Shown one piece after another: positions 11,651 through 23,294 of a stretch of DNA of 64,000 nt. The position numbers and the translations under genes are program-made. Positions within the stretch are counted from its first letter, which is position 1, and every line of letters begins with the position of its first letter. Source of the DNA: Neckera pumila (Eukaryota > Streptophyta > Bryopsida > Hypnales > Neckeraceae); the NCBI GenBank assembly GCA_963969595.1, contig OZ018416.1:11300065-11364064 (forward strand), in the 5' to 3' direction. The notes beneath the pieces were generated by a model that saw only the letters and a list, made by a program, of their open reading frames with translations, did no database searches and was not told where the DNA came from.

Positions 11651-12727
11651 TATTTGACAAATTAGAGCCAAAATTTGACTTGGCTTTTAGATGTCCACTT
11701 TTACATTAGAATATATCCTAGATGAGACATGAAGTTACTTGAAAACACCTTTGAGAAATGTGTAGTTTGCCAAATTTTGGATGAAATTTATTGATTTGAG
11801 ATAATATTATGGTTAAAAGTGTAATGGTGATGTATGACGACATGAATTTGGATGATTTGACTTGATTCCTTGCACTTGAATGTGTGTTTGGGCTACCACT
11901 AAGAAAAAAATCACAAGAGTCTATTGTATATGCAGAGAGCAGCGGAGGGTGACAAGTGAACCGGCTTGGTTGGTTTCGGGAGAAGTTTGCTTTGCCATAT
12001 CTACTACGCCAAGGTTGTCTTCCTAAACCAAGTGACAACACGACACATACAACATCTAGTAGACCCCTTCCGACATCTAATAAAGTCAAGGTTACATTTA
12101 ACTTTCAAAAAGGTTATTGCCCATTTACCTAAGCCACATGGATGCTATGTAGTGTCTATATGGCACATTATGGGCCACATGCAGGTTGACATGAACGGGT
12201 AACTCTAGATATAGGATCATTCTAGATAGGGCAATTGCGTGTGGACCATGAGGGGGGGCCTACCAGTGGAATAAAGGGCAACCGCAATGTCCAAGGGGCA
12301 ACCACGAATATCCAAACAGTGACCACCAGTATTCAAGAGGTAGCAACAAGTGTCCAAGGGGATCCACATTTAGCCAAAGGGTGATTATAGGTGGCCAAGT
12401 GGTGAATTCAAGTTGGTAAAGGACGATTGCAAATTAGACAATTGGGCAAAGAGAAATTGCAAGTGGACAAAAGGCAACTATGGATGGGCAAAAGAGCACT
12501 CTTTGATAAAGTGCATGCTTATAGGGGCATATGCAAAGTCACAACCATGGGAAGACAAAAGCCCAATTTCCTTCAGGGAAACCAAAATTGAGAAAAACAA
12601 AAGGAGGTATTCTTTCTATCCTTCATTTTTATCCTAAAATCAATGTGACAACTAGAATGAATCTTTGCAAATTGAAAATAATACAAAGAAGAATATTTAC
12701 TTAAATTTTTATAATTTATTTTATATT
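11651..12727. other. Spacer with a 25-bp-type degenerate repeat
   Basis: No recognised gene. The open frames at 11718-12089 (minus) and 12413-12637 (plus) lack known motifs. Confidence 0.4.
12270..12505. repeat. Degenerate short tandem repeat
   Basis: Blocks such as AAGGGGCAACCACGAATATC and AAGAGGTAGCAACAAGTGTC repeat every 24-27 bp with heavy drift. Spacers are not unique sequences and the repeats are imperfect, so this is a minisatellite. Confidence 0.55.
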
Positions 12728-13474
12728 TTAACCCCTAAATGTTAGAGACTATGTTTTCACCAAAAACACTCCAAAACTGCCATTTCTAATACAAGTATCA
12801 AATTTAAATGGAAAATGCCCAAATTAGTGGTTATTCCTTGGATTCATTCTTCAAAGCAAGTTGGCTACATGCTTGAAAAGTTTTAGATCATTTGGAATTA
12901 TACAACATACATAAAAAAAATATTAAATAGAAAGAAGTAGAGAATGATTCAAAACACAAAATTATTAAGAATTCAATTATGGAATTGAAAAATGTCAATT
13001 CCAATGGTTGTAATGTTGCAATAAATAATATACAACCTATGCTTTTATTTGATTTTTAAAATATTAAAAATTGAGTTGAATAAAGGACTTCAAAGTTTAT
13101 TTTAGAGTAGGGAATCCATCATTGCCCGCAAATTAGAACACCTCATAATTTTCATCTCATAAATCAAAATGGAATAATTCAAAGCCTTATCCATATATAC
13201 AGAAATCTAAAGAACCAATTTTTTTAATTTTTATTTCTTAAAAAGTGATTTTTCATAAATCTTTTGAGCTGCCCTTTGACCATTGAAAATGACATGTCAT
13301 CCAATAACTTAATCATGTAGTCAAAAGTTTTGAAAATTGTTGGGCCTTAAAGCTACTCTTTGGGTATACATTGTGTAAAATTTTCAAAGAAAAACAATAA
13401 AATTTCCGTCCGCAGTGAGCTGCCTAAAATCGTTGTATTGCCAAAAAAATACCGTTTGGTCCTTTAAGGGTTAA
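12728..13474 (+). mobile_element. TTAA repeat, type B, full length
   Basis: The left end is TTAACCCCTAAATGTTAGAG and the right end TTTGGTCCTTTAAGGGTTAA. The interior carries CCAAAAACACTCCAAAACTG, CTGCCATTTCTAATACAAGT and AACAATAAAATTTCCGTCCG. It is the best reference copy of type B (about 747 bp). Confidence 0.78.
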
Positions 13475-13548
13475 ATATCAATACGACAAATAATGTGTGA
13501 TTAGGATAAGCCTTTGAGATTTGTAAAAACAAATGGAAAAGTTCTTGT

Positions 13549-14176
13549 TTAACTTCTAAAATCCTATTGTTTCTTTTGGAACATATTGGAAATGGGATAG
13601 GTTTTTATGACCTCGATTTTTTTGGTGACACTTTTTTGAAACTTTTTCATAAGGTAGAAAATTTTATTAGCTTCATGGGAATGTAGTTTTTATTTTTTAT
13701 TGGTAAATTATACCACAAAAAACTCAAAACTATATCAATTCCATCTTAGAACTATTCACAATTTAGTTTTCTTTCAATCTTGGACCTACTTGTACTTAAC
13801 AAATTTTTAAAGAATAAAAATCAAGTGTGTATTTTTGAAATTTTCTTCCTAGGACTTTCCATTCAATTTTTCATCCTCCAAGATTTAAATTCAAAGTCCA
13901 TATTGCAAAAAATTCTACAAATGGTGGTCAAAGTCATCTGTTATTGCAAGTCAATGTTCAAAACAACTTTTTTTCCAGCTTTGAATGCTAAGACCTTCCA
14001 ATTTATATTGTCAAATGTCATAAAATTCTTACTACATAACCTTAAAAAAATGAAGTACAAGATCCTATAATTAGATTCTAAAAAATAAATAGATAATTTT
14101 CTTCGGTCAACGTAACAGAACTGGCGATTTTGAGTGGTTTTTAACAAAAAAATGGCCTTAGGACTTTAGAGGTTAA
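13549..14176 (+). mobile_element. TTAA repeat, type A, internally shortened
   Basis: It starts TTAACTTCTAAAATCCTATTG and ends CTTTAGAGGTTAA. The interior matches type A (TTTTTTGAAACTTTTTCATA, and TGTACTTAACAA near the middle). At 628 bp it lacks about 300 bp of the full type A. Confidence 0.65.
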
Positions 14177-14444
14177 ATTTCTACCCATTATCTATAAATC
14201 AAAGTGAAAAAATGATTCATTAATAAAAAAGCTTTTAGAAAATTGTAAAAAATCAATAGGGAACTTCATTGAAATCTCCACCGTTTATTTTGTAATCTTA
14301 GATCAAACTGACAAATAATGCATAAATAGGATAATTCATTGAGAATTGCAAAAAAGGAATGGAAAAGTTTTTACTTAAATCTTTATTTTTTATTTTTTAT
14401 TTATATAATCAAAGTGACAGATAACTCATGATTAAAAGCACTCT

Positions 14445-14733
14445 CATTAGATGATATTCGGGGGTCTTGGAGGGCCGTTTCAAGCCCGTTCTCTAATCTG
14501 CCCAGATTCAGTGAATATCGCTATGGGTGTGTTAGAATTAAAATAAAAAGTAAAATAAAATTACCAAAGTATCATTTTAAGCAATTTTTTCAAAAAAAAA
14601 AAATTTCAAAAAATGATGTGGCATTCGTTGTGCCACGTCAGCTAACTGTTGCTGCTGAGTTCCCGCAGTTTGGGAACACAGCAGATAGTAGGGGAACTTG
14701 GAGCCTCCAAGATCTCCGAATCTCATCTTCTGT
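14445..14733 (+). mobile_element. Inverted-repeat element, type J, copy 1
   Basis: The left end CATTAGATGATATTCGGGGG and following TCTTGGAGG face CCTCCAAGATCTCCGAATCTC at the right. The centre contains a GTGGCATTCGTTGTGCCACG palindrome. The same order of blocks (TATCATTTTAAGCAA, the GTGGCA palindrome, GGGAAC) occurs at 42995-43239. It is inserted in a satellite unit. Confidence 0.7.
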
Positions 14734-14768
14734 GAATAATTGCAAAAAATAAATAGGGAAGTTTTTAC

Positions 14769-15399
14769 TTGACCTCTAAAGTTCTATGAATATATTTTCA
14801 CCCGAAAGGCTCCAAAGTTGCCATTTCTAGTACAAGTACCAAATTTTAGAAAAAAAAACATTTTTGGACATACGTAACCAAAGGATCTTGTAGTACACTG
14901 ACTTGAAAACATGTGGAAACTTTTTTAGAAATTTACACCCCGTGGATTGCAAGATATTAGTGTTTGAATTGACAAAAAAAAACCTTGAGTTAAACAAAGG
15001 ACTTTAAAGTTTATTTTAAAGTAGAAAATCCATAATTGTATACCCGTAAACTAAAACTCCGCATAACTTTCATCTCATTGATCAAAGTGGAATGATTCAA
15101 AGCTTTTTATGTATATTTAAATCTAGAGAACTAATTTCAAATTTTTTTTCTAAAAAAAGTAATTTTTTTTATATGTCTTATGTCTAGACTGCCCATTTAC
15201 CGCGGCATTTACAAAAAAGTAACATGTTAGGCCATAACTTTTGACTCATATTCCAAATGTCATGAAATGCACATGAAAGATATTCCTTGTCTACACCTTC
15301 TATTAAAATTTTGGCCTACACTATATAGATTGTCATTTATTCCAGCTTGCCTAATCTGCTATGTAGCCAGTAAAAGCAATCTGGTCCTTTAGAGGTTAA
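14769..15399 (+). mobile_element. TTAA repeat, type B, 631 bp
   Basis: The left end is TTGACCTCTAAAGTTC (one base off TTAA) and the right end TCTGGTCCTTTAGAGGTTAA. Near the left it has CTCCAAAGTTGCCATTTCTA, as in the full type B copy. The right part differs from other B copies and resembles 45854-46100 reversed. Confidence 0.7.
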
Positions 15400-15648
15400 A
15401 TATCCGTGCTTTATTTTTATTATAGATCAATATAACAAACAAACCATAAGTAGGATGATCTCATAACATTCATGCCCACTACTTTTCTTTCATGTACCAT
15501 ATTCATCACATTGAGCCTCCACCTATCCGTTTAGCTAGTGATGGATGTGGAATATTCTACACCATCTATTGTAGAGCCAAAGCAGTGACAATGCATGCTA
15601 TAAAATGTTATTTTTGAAATTTACAAAAAATAATGGGTAAATTCTTAC

Positions 15649-16475
15649 TTAATCTCAAAAGAACTAAAAAGCCCTTTTTTGGGTGGTTTGAGAATTCAAG
15701 CAGATTCATGATTTGGAAGTTTTGCATGAATTTATAGAATAGATAATAATCATCATAATCTAAGCGTAAAGCTTTGTTTCATGATAAATAAGAAAAAATA
15801 ATTTTTTAATTTTAACTTATTGTCAAAACGGGCAACAAAAATATATCTAAAAATATGTTCATTACTTTTTTGAATTGTATATATCAATATCTACTCAAAA
15901 GCATTTGAACCATCAAATTCTAAATAATGAGGTAAAAGTTATTAGAAGTTTTATTTTCTAGACAATAAAGGTAGAAAAATAATATGAAGTCATTTTTTGC
16001 TCTCAATTTTAAAAAATTTCAAAGAAAAATAAAAAGAAAGGATATTAGCTATTTATTAGGACATTCTCACCCTTGGGACTATTAATTCTCAAATTTTGCC
16101 AAAGTTATTAGCATATTAATTTTCATTTTCATTCCATAACACTTTTTACTCTATAATTTTTTTTAAATGAATACTAAAGTTTTTTTGGTTAAATTTTGTA
16201 TATATATTTTCAAAAAGTTCCTACTTTAATCACTAAAATATACAAGTTATAGGACACATGTGTTTTTCTCTTAAAATGTTGAAAGATAAAACTTCACCTT
16301 TTGAAGTATAGGTACATTGAACTTGCAATTGGTGGGGATATTCACTCTAAAATTTTGGGACAATGTACGTGAATAAGTTAATTAAGGGATTCGAAGGTTG
16401 GATTTATTAAAAAAAAATATTGATGAAGATTTCAACCTTGATTTGGAACAAGCGATTTGAAGCAGCTTTGGATTT
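15649..16475 (+). repeat. Dispersed repeat, type R, copy 1
   Basis: Segments such as AATCATCATAATCTAAGCG, GTAAAGCTTTGTTTCATGAT and CTTGCAATTGGTGGGGATAT occur in the same order at 37930-38780. Ends are not defined; it begins beside a TTAATCTCAAAAG sequence like a TTAA-element end. No coding capacity seen. Confidence 0.6.
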
Positions 16476-16883
16476 CTAAACATGAAAGAATTAAGTGTGA
16501 AATTTTTACTTTCTGTTTTAATTTTAAAATCAACGTGACAAATTATCCAAAATTAAGAAAACTCTTTGGGAATTGCAAAATTTAAATTGGAATTTTTTTT
16601 TTACTTTAAGCTTCATTTATTATTCTATTTCTATAAAATCAAATTAAAAAATGATTTTAAATAAAGAGTCTTAGAGAATTAAGACTATTTATTACAACAT
16701 TGCAACCATTATGATTGGCATTTTTCAATTCTATAATTAAATTTTTAATTATAAATAATAAATAGTGAAGTTCCTACTTAAATGTCCACCTTTTGTTTTT
16801 TTAACTTTAGATAATGCAACAAGTACTAGATGGATCAGTGATGTTTCTTGAAGACTTGCAAAAATTAGTGGGTAAGTTCTTAC

Positions 16884-17807
16884 TTAATCTCTAAAGGACC
16901 AAAGCCATTTTTTTACCAAAAAACATTCAAAATTGCCGTTTCTATAGCAAAGAGTAAAAAAAATTGAAAATTGTTTTTTTCCCACATCTAACAGCAAGAT
17001 CTTATACCTGATTAGTATAACAATGTGTCAAAAAAAATTCTGAATTTTTGACCGCACAAATTGCAAGATATTTGCGTTTAAAGGGAAAAAAACAAGTATT
17101 TCAGCACATTGTAGGACTAGATTTTTTGACTTTGAACATTTTTGACTTTAAAAGTTTGCACTACAGAGTTTTGAGCTCTATTTCTTTATAGTGGAGAATT
17201 GAGTTGAGAGTTTAGAGAAAAAATCAAATTAAAAAGAAACTTAATTTTCTTTATTAAAAAAATATTAAATAGAAGTAGGTACGAGATAGAAGGAAAATCC
17301 GAAATATTAGTATCTTTTATGTGGAATTAAAATGCACTAATCCCAATGGTGAGATTGTTCTAGCAAAAAAACTAAACCACATGGAACTTTTTTTTTTGAA
17401 AAATCGCAAAAATTGCATTCAGAAATTAATCCTATAAATTATTTTTTTCAGGAAGATGCTCTAGGTGTCCCAAATATGATTGTCCGTAACTTTCTCATAA
17501 CAAATCCACTGGAGTTAATCAAAGCTTTACAAATAGATAAAAATATAATCTATTGGACAAAAAGGTCCCAAAAAAAATTTAATTTTTGCAAAAAAAATTT
17601 GTTGATTCCTTTCTCCTATTTTGAGCTTATTTGGACATAACTTTTTTTCCCATACACCGATTGAAGAACAAACTATATTTCTACAAATCTTGCCAGTTTT
17701 TCTATCTTCCAAAAAAATTCGAAAAATCTGGACAAAAATCCAACCCGTAGGTACTTGCCCAAAATCCCAAATGTCTGCCAAATCAACAATGGTCCTTTAG
17801 GGGTTAA
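16884..17807 (-). mobile_element. TTAA repeat, type A, full length, inverted
   Basis: Left TTAATCTCTAAAGGACC, right GGTCCTTTAGGGGTTAA. The whole interior is the reverse complement of the type A copies at 1107 and 54301. It sits at the TTAA of a satellite unit, and the satellite resumes with ATCTCCACC directly after it. Confidence 0.8.
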
Positions 17808-18328
17808 ATCTCCACCCTTTATATTTTATTTATAAAATCAAATTAAAAAACAATTCATAGTAAGATAGAGTCTTGGATAATTACAAATTATAAATAGGAA
17901 AGTTCTTACTTAATTTCCATGCTTTATTTTTAATTTTTAAATTAAATTAAAAAATAGTACTGGAGTAGGATGAATCTTCTAAAATTCTTAATAATAAAAG
18001 GAAAAATTCTTATTTAAATCTCTGTCTGTTCTTGTATCTGTTATTTTTCATTTGTAACATCAAAGTGAAAAATAATTCATTATTAGGAAGATTCCTTAAG
18101 AATTGTAAGAGATGAATTAAATTGAATTTACTCAGACGTCCATTCAAAAATTTTAATTTTCAATTCAATGTAACAAATAAGTGAATAACACATCTTGATT
18201 ACAATGAATTTTTTTTTTTTTTATCAAATTCTCAAAATAAATGCAAAAGTTATTACTTAAAATCTCCATTTTTTATTTTTTACTTATAAAATCAAAGTGA
18301 AAATTAATTCATTATTAGGCAGACAATT

Positions 18329-18565
18329 TAATCCAAAAGGACCAAATAGCAATATAGCATTTTTGGCAATATAGCATTTTTGGTCATCCATTTGTAAACG
18401 GAATTTTTTTTTCTTTTGAAATTTTAACACAACATGTGGTTGAGGAGTACTTTTAAGACGCAACAATTTTCATTACTTTTGATTATATGGTTAAAAAATT
18501 ATTGTATGATAAGTAGTTTCATTTAGAACCCTTGCAACCCAGGCAGCTGAGAGAAAATCACCTTT
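18329..18565 (-). mobile_element. TTAA repeat, type B fragment
   Basis: It starts TTAATCCAAAAGGACCAAAT and follows the reverse type B interior (AATATAGCATTTTTGG, CCAGGCAGCTGAGAG). It stops where the next copy begins with TTAACCCCTAAAAGACC. Confidence 0.6.
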
Positions 18566-18977
18566 TTAACCCCTAAAAGACCAAACAATATTTTTTGGCA
18601 ACATAGGGATTTTTGGCAACTCACTTCGAACGGAGTTTTTATTTTTTTTCTTTGAAAATTTCACAAAACATGTGCCCAACGAGTAGCTTCAAGGTACAAC
18701 AAAACATGTGTCCAACAATTTTCATAACTTTTGACTACACTGTTAAAAAGTTATTGCGTAATATGTAGTTTTATGTGTTCGGCGGGCAGCCTAGGCAGCT
18801 CCAAAAACTACTTCAAAAATCACTTTTTTGAAAAATGAAAATATCGGAAGTGGTTCTAAGGAAACATTTCAGGAGTGGAAAAGTTTGAATCGCTCCATTT
18901 TGTTTAATGAGGTGAGAGTTATTAAGAATTCTAGTTTGTGGGTAGGTTTGGAAACTAGAGATTCCATACCTGCTTAA
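18566..18977 (-). mobile_element. TTAA repeat, type B fragment
   Basis: It starts TTAACCCCTAAAAGACCAAA and matches the arm of the palindromic copy at 4117-4626, including TTTAATGAGGTGAGAGTTAT. It breaks off in the satellite without a second end. Confidence 0.62.
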
Positions 18978-19500
18978 TTTATATAATAAAATAAAAAATA
19001 ATTCATGATAAAGAGTCTTGGAAAATTGCAAAAAATAAATAGGGAATTTTTTAAGTCTCTACTCTTTATCTTTTATTGTTAAATCAATGTGACATTCTAT
19101 TCAAGTATCATTTTTTGAGAATGAGTTTTTGAGAATTTCAAAAATAAATAGAAAAAATCTTATTGAAATCTCCACTTGTTCTTTTTTATTTACAAAATCA
19201 AAGTGACAAATAATTCATGATAAAGAGTCTTGGAGAATTTTGAGAAATAAATAGGAAAATTCTTACTTAAATCTATACCTTTTATTTTTAATTCTTAGAA
19301 TCAATACAACAAATGATTTATGATTACAAAGACATTTTGAGAATAGCCAAAAATAAAAAGGGGATTTTCCCATTACTTAAATCACTACCATTTATTTTTT
19401 ACTTTTAAATCAACGTGACAAATAATACATGAATAGGATGAATTTTTGAGAATTGCAAAGAATAAATAGGAAAAGTTATCACTTAAATCTCTATCCACTA

Positions 19501-20111
19501 TTTGTTCTTTAAAGCATAAGTTCAACATTCTAAAAGCACCCCTTTTATTGGTTGAAGCTACAACTTATTTTAAAAAGTATTTATTGAACCACATTTTTAT
19601 CAACCTTAAAAAGTCCATAAATAGATGTGAACTTGTTGTCATTCTTTGACAATAGCACCCAATTGCTTGCCCCAAGTACATGACTTGTAAACACTCTTTG
19701 TGGTAATTGGTGGGAGGGTGGCGCAAATTGGGAAGGTCTTGTAGATGGTGGAATGGAATGACTGATGGCATTGGATTGATTGACTATATATAGATCAATA
19801 TTCAAAGAGGTTGAATTGAGAAGTTTGAGACACAGGGTATTTTTATTGTATGGTAAAATGTATAATGAACTAAGTGGGCTTAGACAAATTATATTTGGAC
19901 TAAAAGAATCCAAATTTGAATTTTTTCATTCTACTCAATCTAAAATGATTCACACAAAGATCATCACGTGATCAATCAAACACCCTTGTAGGGATTGTAA
20001 ATGTACCATTTAAAACTAACATAAGTGCAATAATGTGTCAACCATTGATTTGTTGATCATTCAAAAATGTTACAAAATAATTAGTGACTAATTTTGCAAG
20101 GCTCTCAGCCC
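19501..20111. other. Spacer, no gene recognised
   Basis: An open frame at 19581-19913 (minus, 110 codons) is serine- and proline-rich in its middle part. I see no family motif and do not call it a gene. Confidence 0.35.
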
Positions 20112-21030
20112 TTAGTACCCCTAAAGGACCATTGTCCCCTTGGGGGACAAAACAGATGTTTGATAGGTTCGTGGGACTTAAATTTTGGTGATACTTTTTG
20201 AAACTTTCTTGTAAGATAGAAAAATTGATGAGTTTTGTGAGAATATAATTTTTATTTCAATTGGTATCTAGGAGCAAAGGTTATACTATAAAAAGTTTAG
20301 AATTGAACTTGGCGGGCAACACAAAAAAATCCTTAAAAGTCAAAATAATGAAACTTTTTTTTTTCTTTAAATATTCTATTTTTGTCTACATATGAAGCTT
20401 TGATTCATTCTATTTGGACCCATAATGAAAAAGTTAAAGACGATCTTGTTTTTTGGGCAATCTAAGCATCTTTTAGAAAAAATAACTTGTAGAATTCATT
20501 TTTGAATGCAAATTTTACAATTTTTCAAAAAAAAATGTTTGACAAGTTTAAGTTTGCTTGATAAAAAAATCTCACAATTGAGATTACTATCTTTCAATCC
20601 CATCTTAGAGCTATTAATAGTTTAGTTTTCCTTTCAATCTTGGAGCTACTTCTACTTAACAATTTAAAAAAAAATGGAAATCAAGCTTTTGTTTTTTGAA
20701 ATTTGTTTCCAAGACTTTTGACTCAATTTTTCAATACAAAATTTTTTTAATTCAAAGTTTGTAGTGCAAATTTTTTCTACAAATGGTGGTCAAAGTCATT
20801 TGAAATTTCAAGCTAGAGTTCAATTTTTTTCCAAACTTTTAAATGCTAATACCTTCCAATCTGTACGGTCAAACTTCATGAAATTTTTACCTAGATAAGT
20901 GAACTACAAGATCTTGTGGTTAGATTCTAAAAAAAAATAAAAAAATGTTTTTTCTGCTTTCTTGGGTGAACGTAGCAGAAATGACAATTTAGGGTGGTTT
21001 TGACATAAAAAATTTCTTAATCCTTTCGGA
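20112..21030 (+). mobile_element. TTAA repeat, type A, worn ends
   Basis: The left end TTAGTACCCCTAAAGGACC and interior (GTCCCCTTGGGGGAC, TTTGATTCATTCTATTTGG) are type A. The right end is degraded (CTTAATCCTTTCGG). Confidence 0.7.
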
Positions 21031-21506
21031 AAAAATTAGATGCAACTAAAGCAAACCATGCATCCTTACCCAATATGGGCCTTCAACCCGATTTGCATCC
21101 CTATCTACATTTGCCCAACATTTCAGATCCTGAGATGTTGGACAAAAAGTAGATAGAGACAAAATTGGGTTGCAGGGCTATAATGGGTATGCCTACCTTA
21201 TGCAAGCAGTTCAGATGATTGCAAAAGGCAGAATCTGTCCACGACGTACTGAATTTATAATATATCTGAGGACGAGAATGATTAACTTGGCAGAGAAGCC
21301 TATGACAAATTACAGATGCTCAGTTGGAATTTGCGACAAGACAAAACCCATATTAAAAATGGATTTTCTACACACAAATTGACACACCTGCATCTTCAAT
21401 CTTCACCAGTGGAACTGATCCCCAAAACCCTTTGAAAGAATGGTGGGGTGTAACTTAGGCTTATCCTGTCAAAGTTCTTTCGACTTGCTAGGGCCTCCAC
21501 CTAACT

Positions 21507-22054
21507 CCTGTACATGTGCAGAATGTTAGAACTCGTTTCCATGGGGGCCTGGAGGGGTCCAGAATCGGACCTTCAGGCCTCCAACGCTGCAAAAGGCATA
21601 AACAGTGCTGGCCGGATCGGAGCATTGATTGGAGGTCTTCTTCTAACTCGTAAGGTAACTACACCTAAAATCGCACGGTTCCTAAAACCGCACACTGGAT
21701 ATTCTTGCCTAAAATGTACTCCCACTATTCATATGACTCTATGATCGCTTTTAGGTGCACCTATTTTCAGCACTTTGAAAATTCGTAGTTTATTCACACG
21801 GTGTCCAAAAAATGCGTTCTTAGAGAATCTAGAATCCCCTTTTGACTACCAATGGGACCCCACAAATTTTTTTTCAATGTAATAGTGAAAACCATGCTGA
21901 ATTGCTTAACTGTGCGATTTAAGGTGCAGTTACCTTACGCCGGGTGAACATTTCTAAGATTTTTCCTCCAGTTGCCGGGGGTCAGCCTGGACACCCCTGC
22001 AGTTCCGGATTCCATGGAAACTGACCTTTATCTCTGCACATGACTGAGGACAGG
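21507..22054. mobile_element. Inverted-repeat element, type M
   Basis: The outer ends are inverted: CATGTGCAGA with CGTTTCCATGG at the left, CCATGGAAAC with TCTGCACATG at the right. An inner pair is clearer: GTAAGGTAACTACACCTAAA from 21650, with TCGCAC after it, against the reverse complement at 21912-21938. It is less AT-rich than its surroundings and has no transposase frame. The superfamily is unknown. Confidence 0.6.
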
Positions 22055-23294
22055 TAAAGCATGGGACATAACATGACACAAGTGACCCTTGACCAAGTTA
22101 CCTTCTGCTATTGCTCAAACAAACTAAGTTAAGTTAGTCCAAGGTCCAGAGAAAGGGTGTGGAATAAGCATTTCTCATAGAGGATGTCAGGTACCCAATC
22201 TAGGTCTTGCCACCTACAAACAATGTCCTCAACTGGGACGTGAACGAAAGCCAGGGTGGGAGAATCAAGCACACCAATTTATCCTCTTATTGAGTGAGGG
22301 CAAAGAATTAGTGAAAATGGGAAGAAAACAAAAAACAAACTAGTGTATACATCCAAAGTAGATTCCAAATTCTCATGTTCAGAAGGTAATATTCATATTA
22401 GGCAAGAATTTGCTGGGGTCACTTGTGCAACAAATTACTTGAAACAACTAAACAAACAATTCTTTTGGAATCATAAAGCATTCAAAATCCCTGAACAAGA
22501 GCTATGCTAATATAAATATCTACTCTACTAGAGTTTGTTAACATTTTTTAGGAAGCTCCAATACAATGAATTGGTTTCTCATCTGTTACAAAAGAGTAAA
22601 TAAATATTGAAGAATTAGAGGAGACCTGGAGATATAAACTGCCCCCATGTGAACAAAGAGGCTCTTGCAGGTAGTAAGCCAAACCCACCACAAATTGGTA
22701 CTGTGCCTAGTTACTTTTACTAGGCTGGTCAGATTTTCATATTGTCTTGTTGGCAAGTGAAGGGAGGTTCCAATGCACTAGAGAACGCAGCATTTGGATA
22801 CTGTACGCAAAGTTATTAAGGAACAAAGTTTGGTTCTAAAAGCGTTTCTTCCACTTAGGTACAGAAATTGATTTTGGAGATGCAGAGAGAGTATAGATGG
22901 CGGTTTAAAATCAGTGGCACATTTGGAAGTACCTACCTTACTACTAATAACAATGCCTCAGGTACAATTGTTACTAGGTACAATTGTTACTGTAACGCAT
23001 ATAAGACTTTAGCGTTTCTTAATTCTTAGTCAAAGGGCAAAGCATTCTGTAGTTTAGTTTGAAGGCCACTTTCACTTCTTGACATAATCTCCTCCTAATA
23101 GTAAATTTATGTTATACATGATGCTGGATGTTCACACAGAGGATTGATCTCAGCCCCAAATTCGAAAGACTGGTCAGTGGTCACTGCTACTTTTACACGT
23201 CAATCAACACTTGAAATTTATCATGACCTTGAATGACAAATTAATCAGTGTTTGGCAAAAAAAAAGGTTTGTCTCAGTAATATATCTGGAAGAT
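22055..23294. other. Downstream flank of the MATE gene
   Basis: More complex sequence with no long open frame. It should contain the 3' untranslated region of the transporter, but I found no convincing AATAAA on the minus strand. Confidence 0.4.
22960..22991. repeat. 16-bp direct duplication
   Basis: AGGTACAATTGTTACT occurs twice without a spacer, probably within or just past the 3' untranslated region of the MATE gene. Confidence 0.8.

Larger units (their letters stand above)
13475..19500 (+). repeat. Degenerate satellite, about 105-120 bp unit, broken by insertions
   Basis: The unit contains AATCAAAGTGACAAATAATTC, then a GAGAATTGCAAAAAATAAAT block, then GTTCTTACTTAAATCTCCA. The AATAAATAGG block recurs near 19032, 19141, 19245, 19349 and 19461, giving spacings of 104-112 bp. 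Pieces remain at 13475-13548, 14177-14444, 14734-14768, 15400-15470, 16480-16883, 17808-18328 and 18978-19500. The gaps between them are insertions of types A, B, J and R. Confidence 0.7.

Noticed and set aside
12270..12505. CRISPR-like spaced repeats
   Set aside because: The repeats are imperfect, there are no unique equal-length spacers, and the context is eukaryotic.
19581..19913. Retrotransposon polyprotein fragment
   Set aside because: The open frame lacks any protease, integrase or reverse-transcriptase motif.
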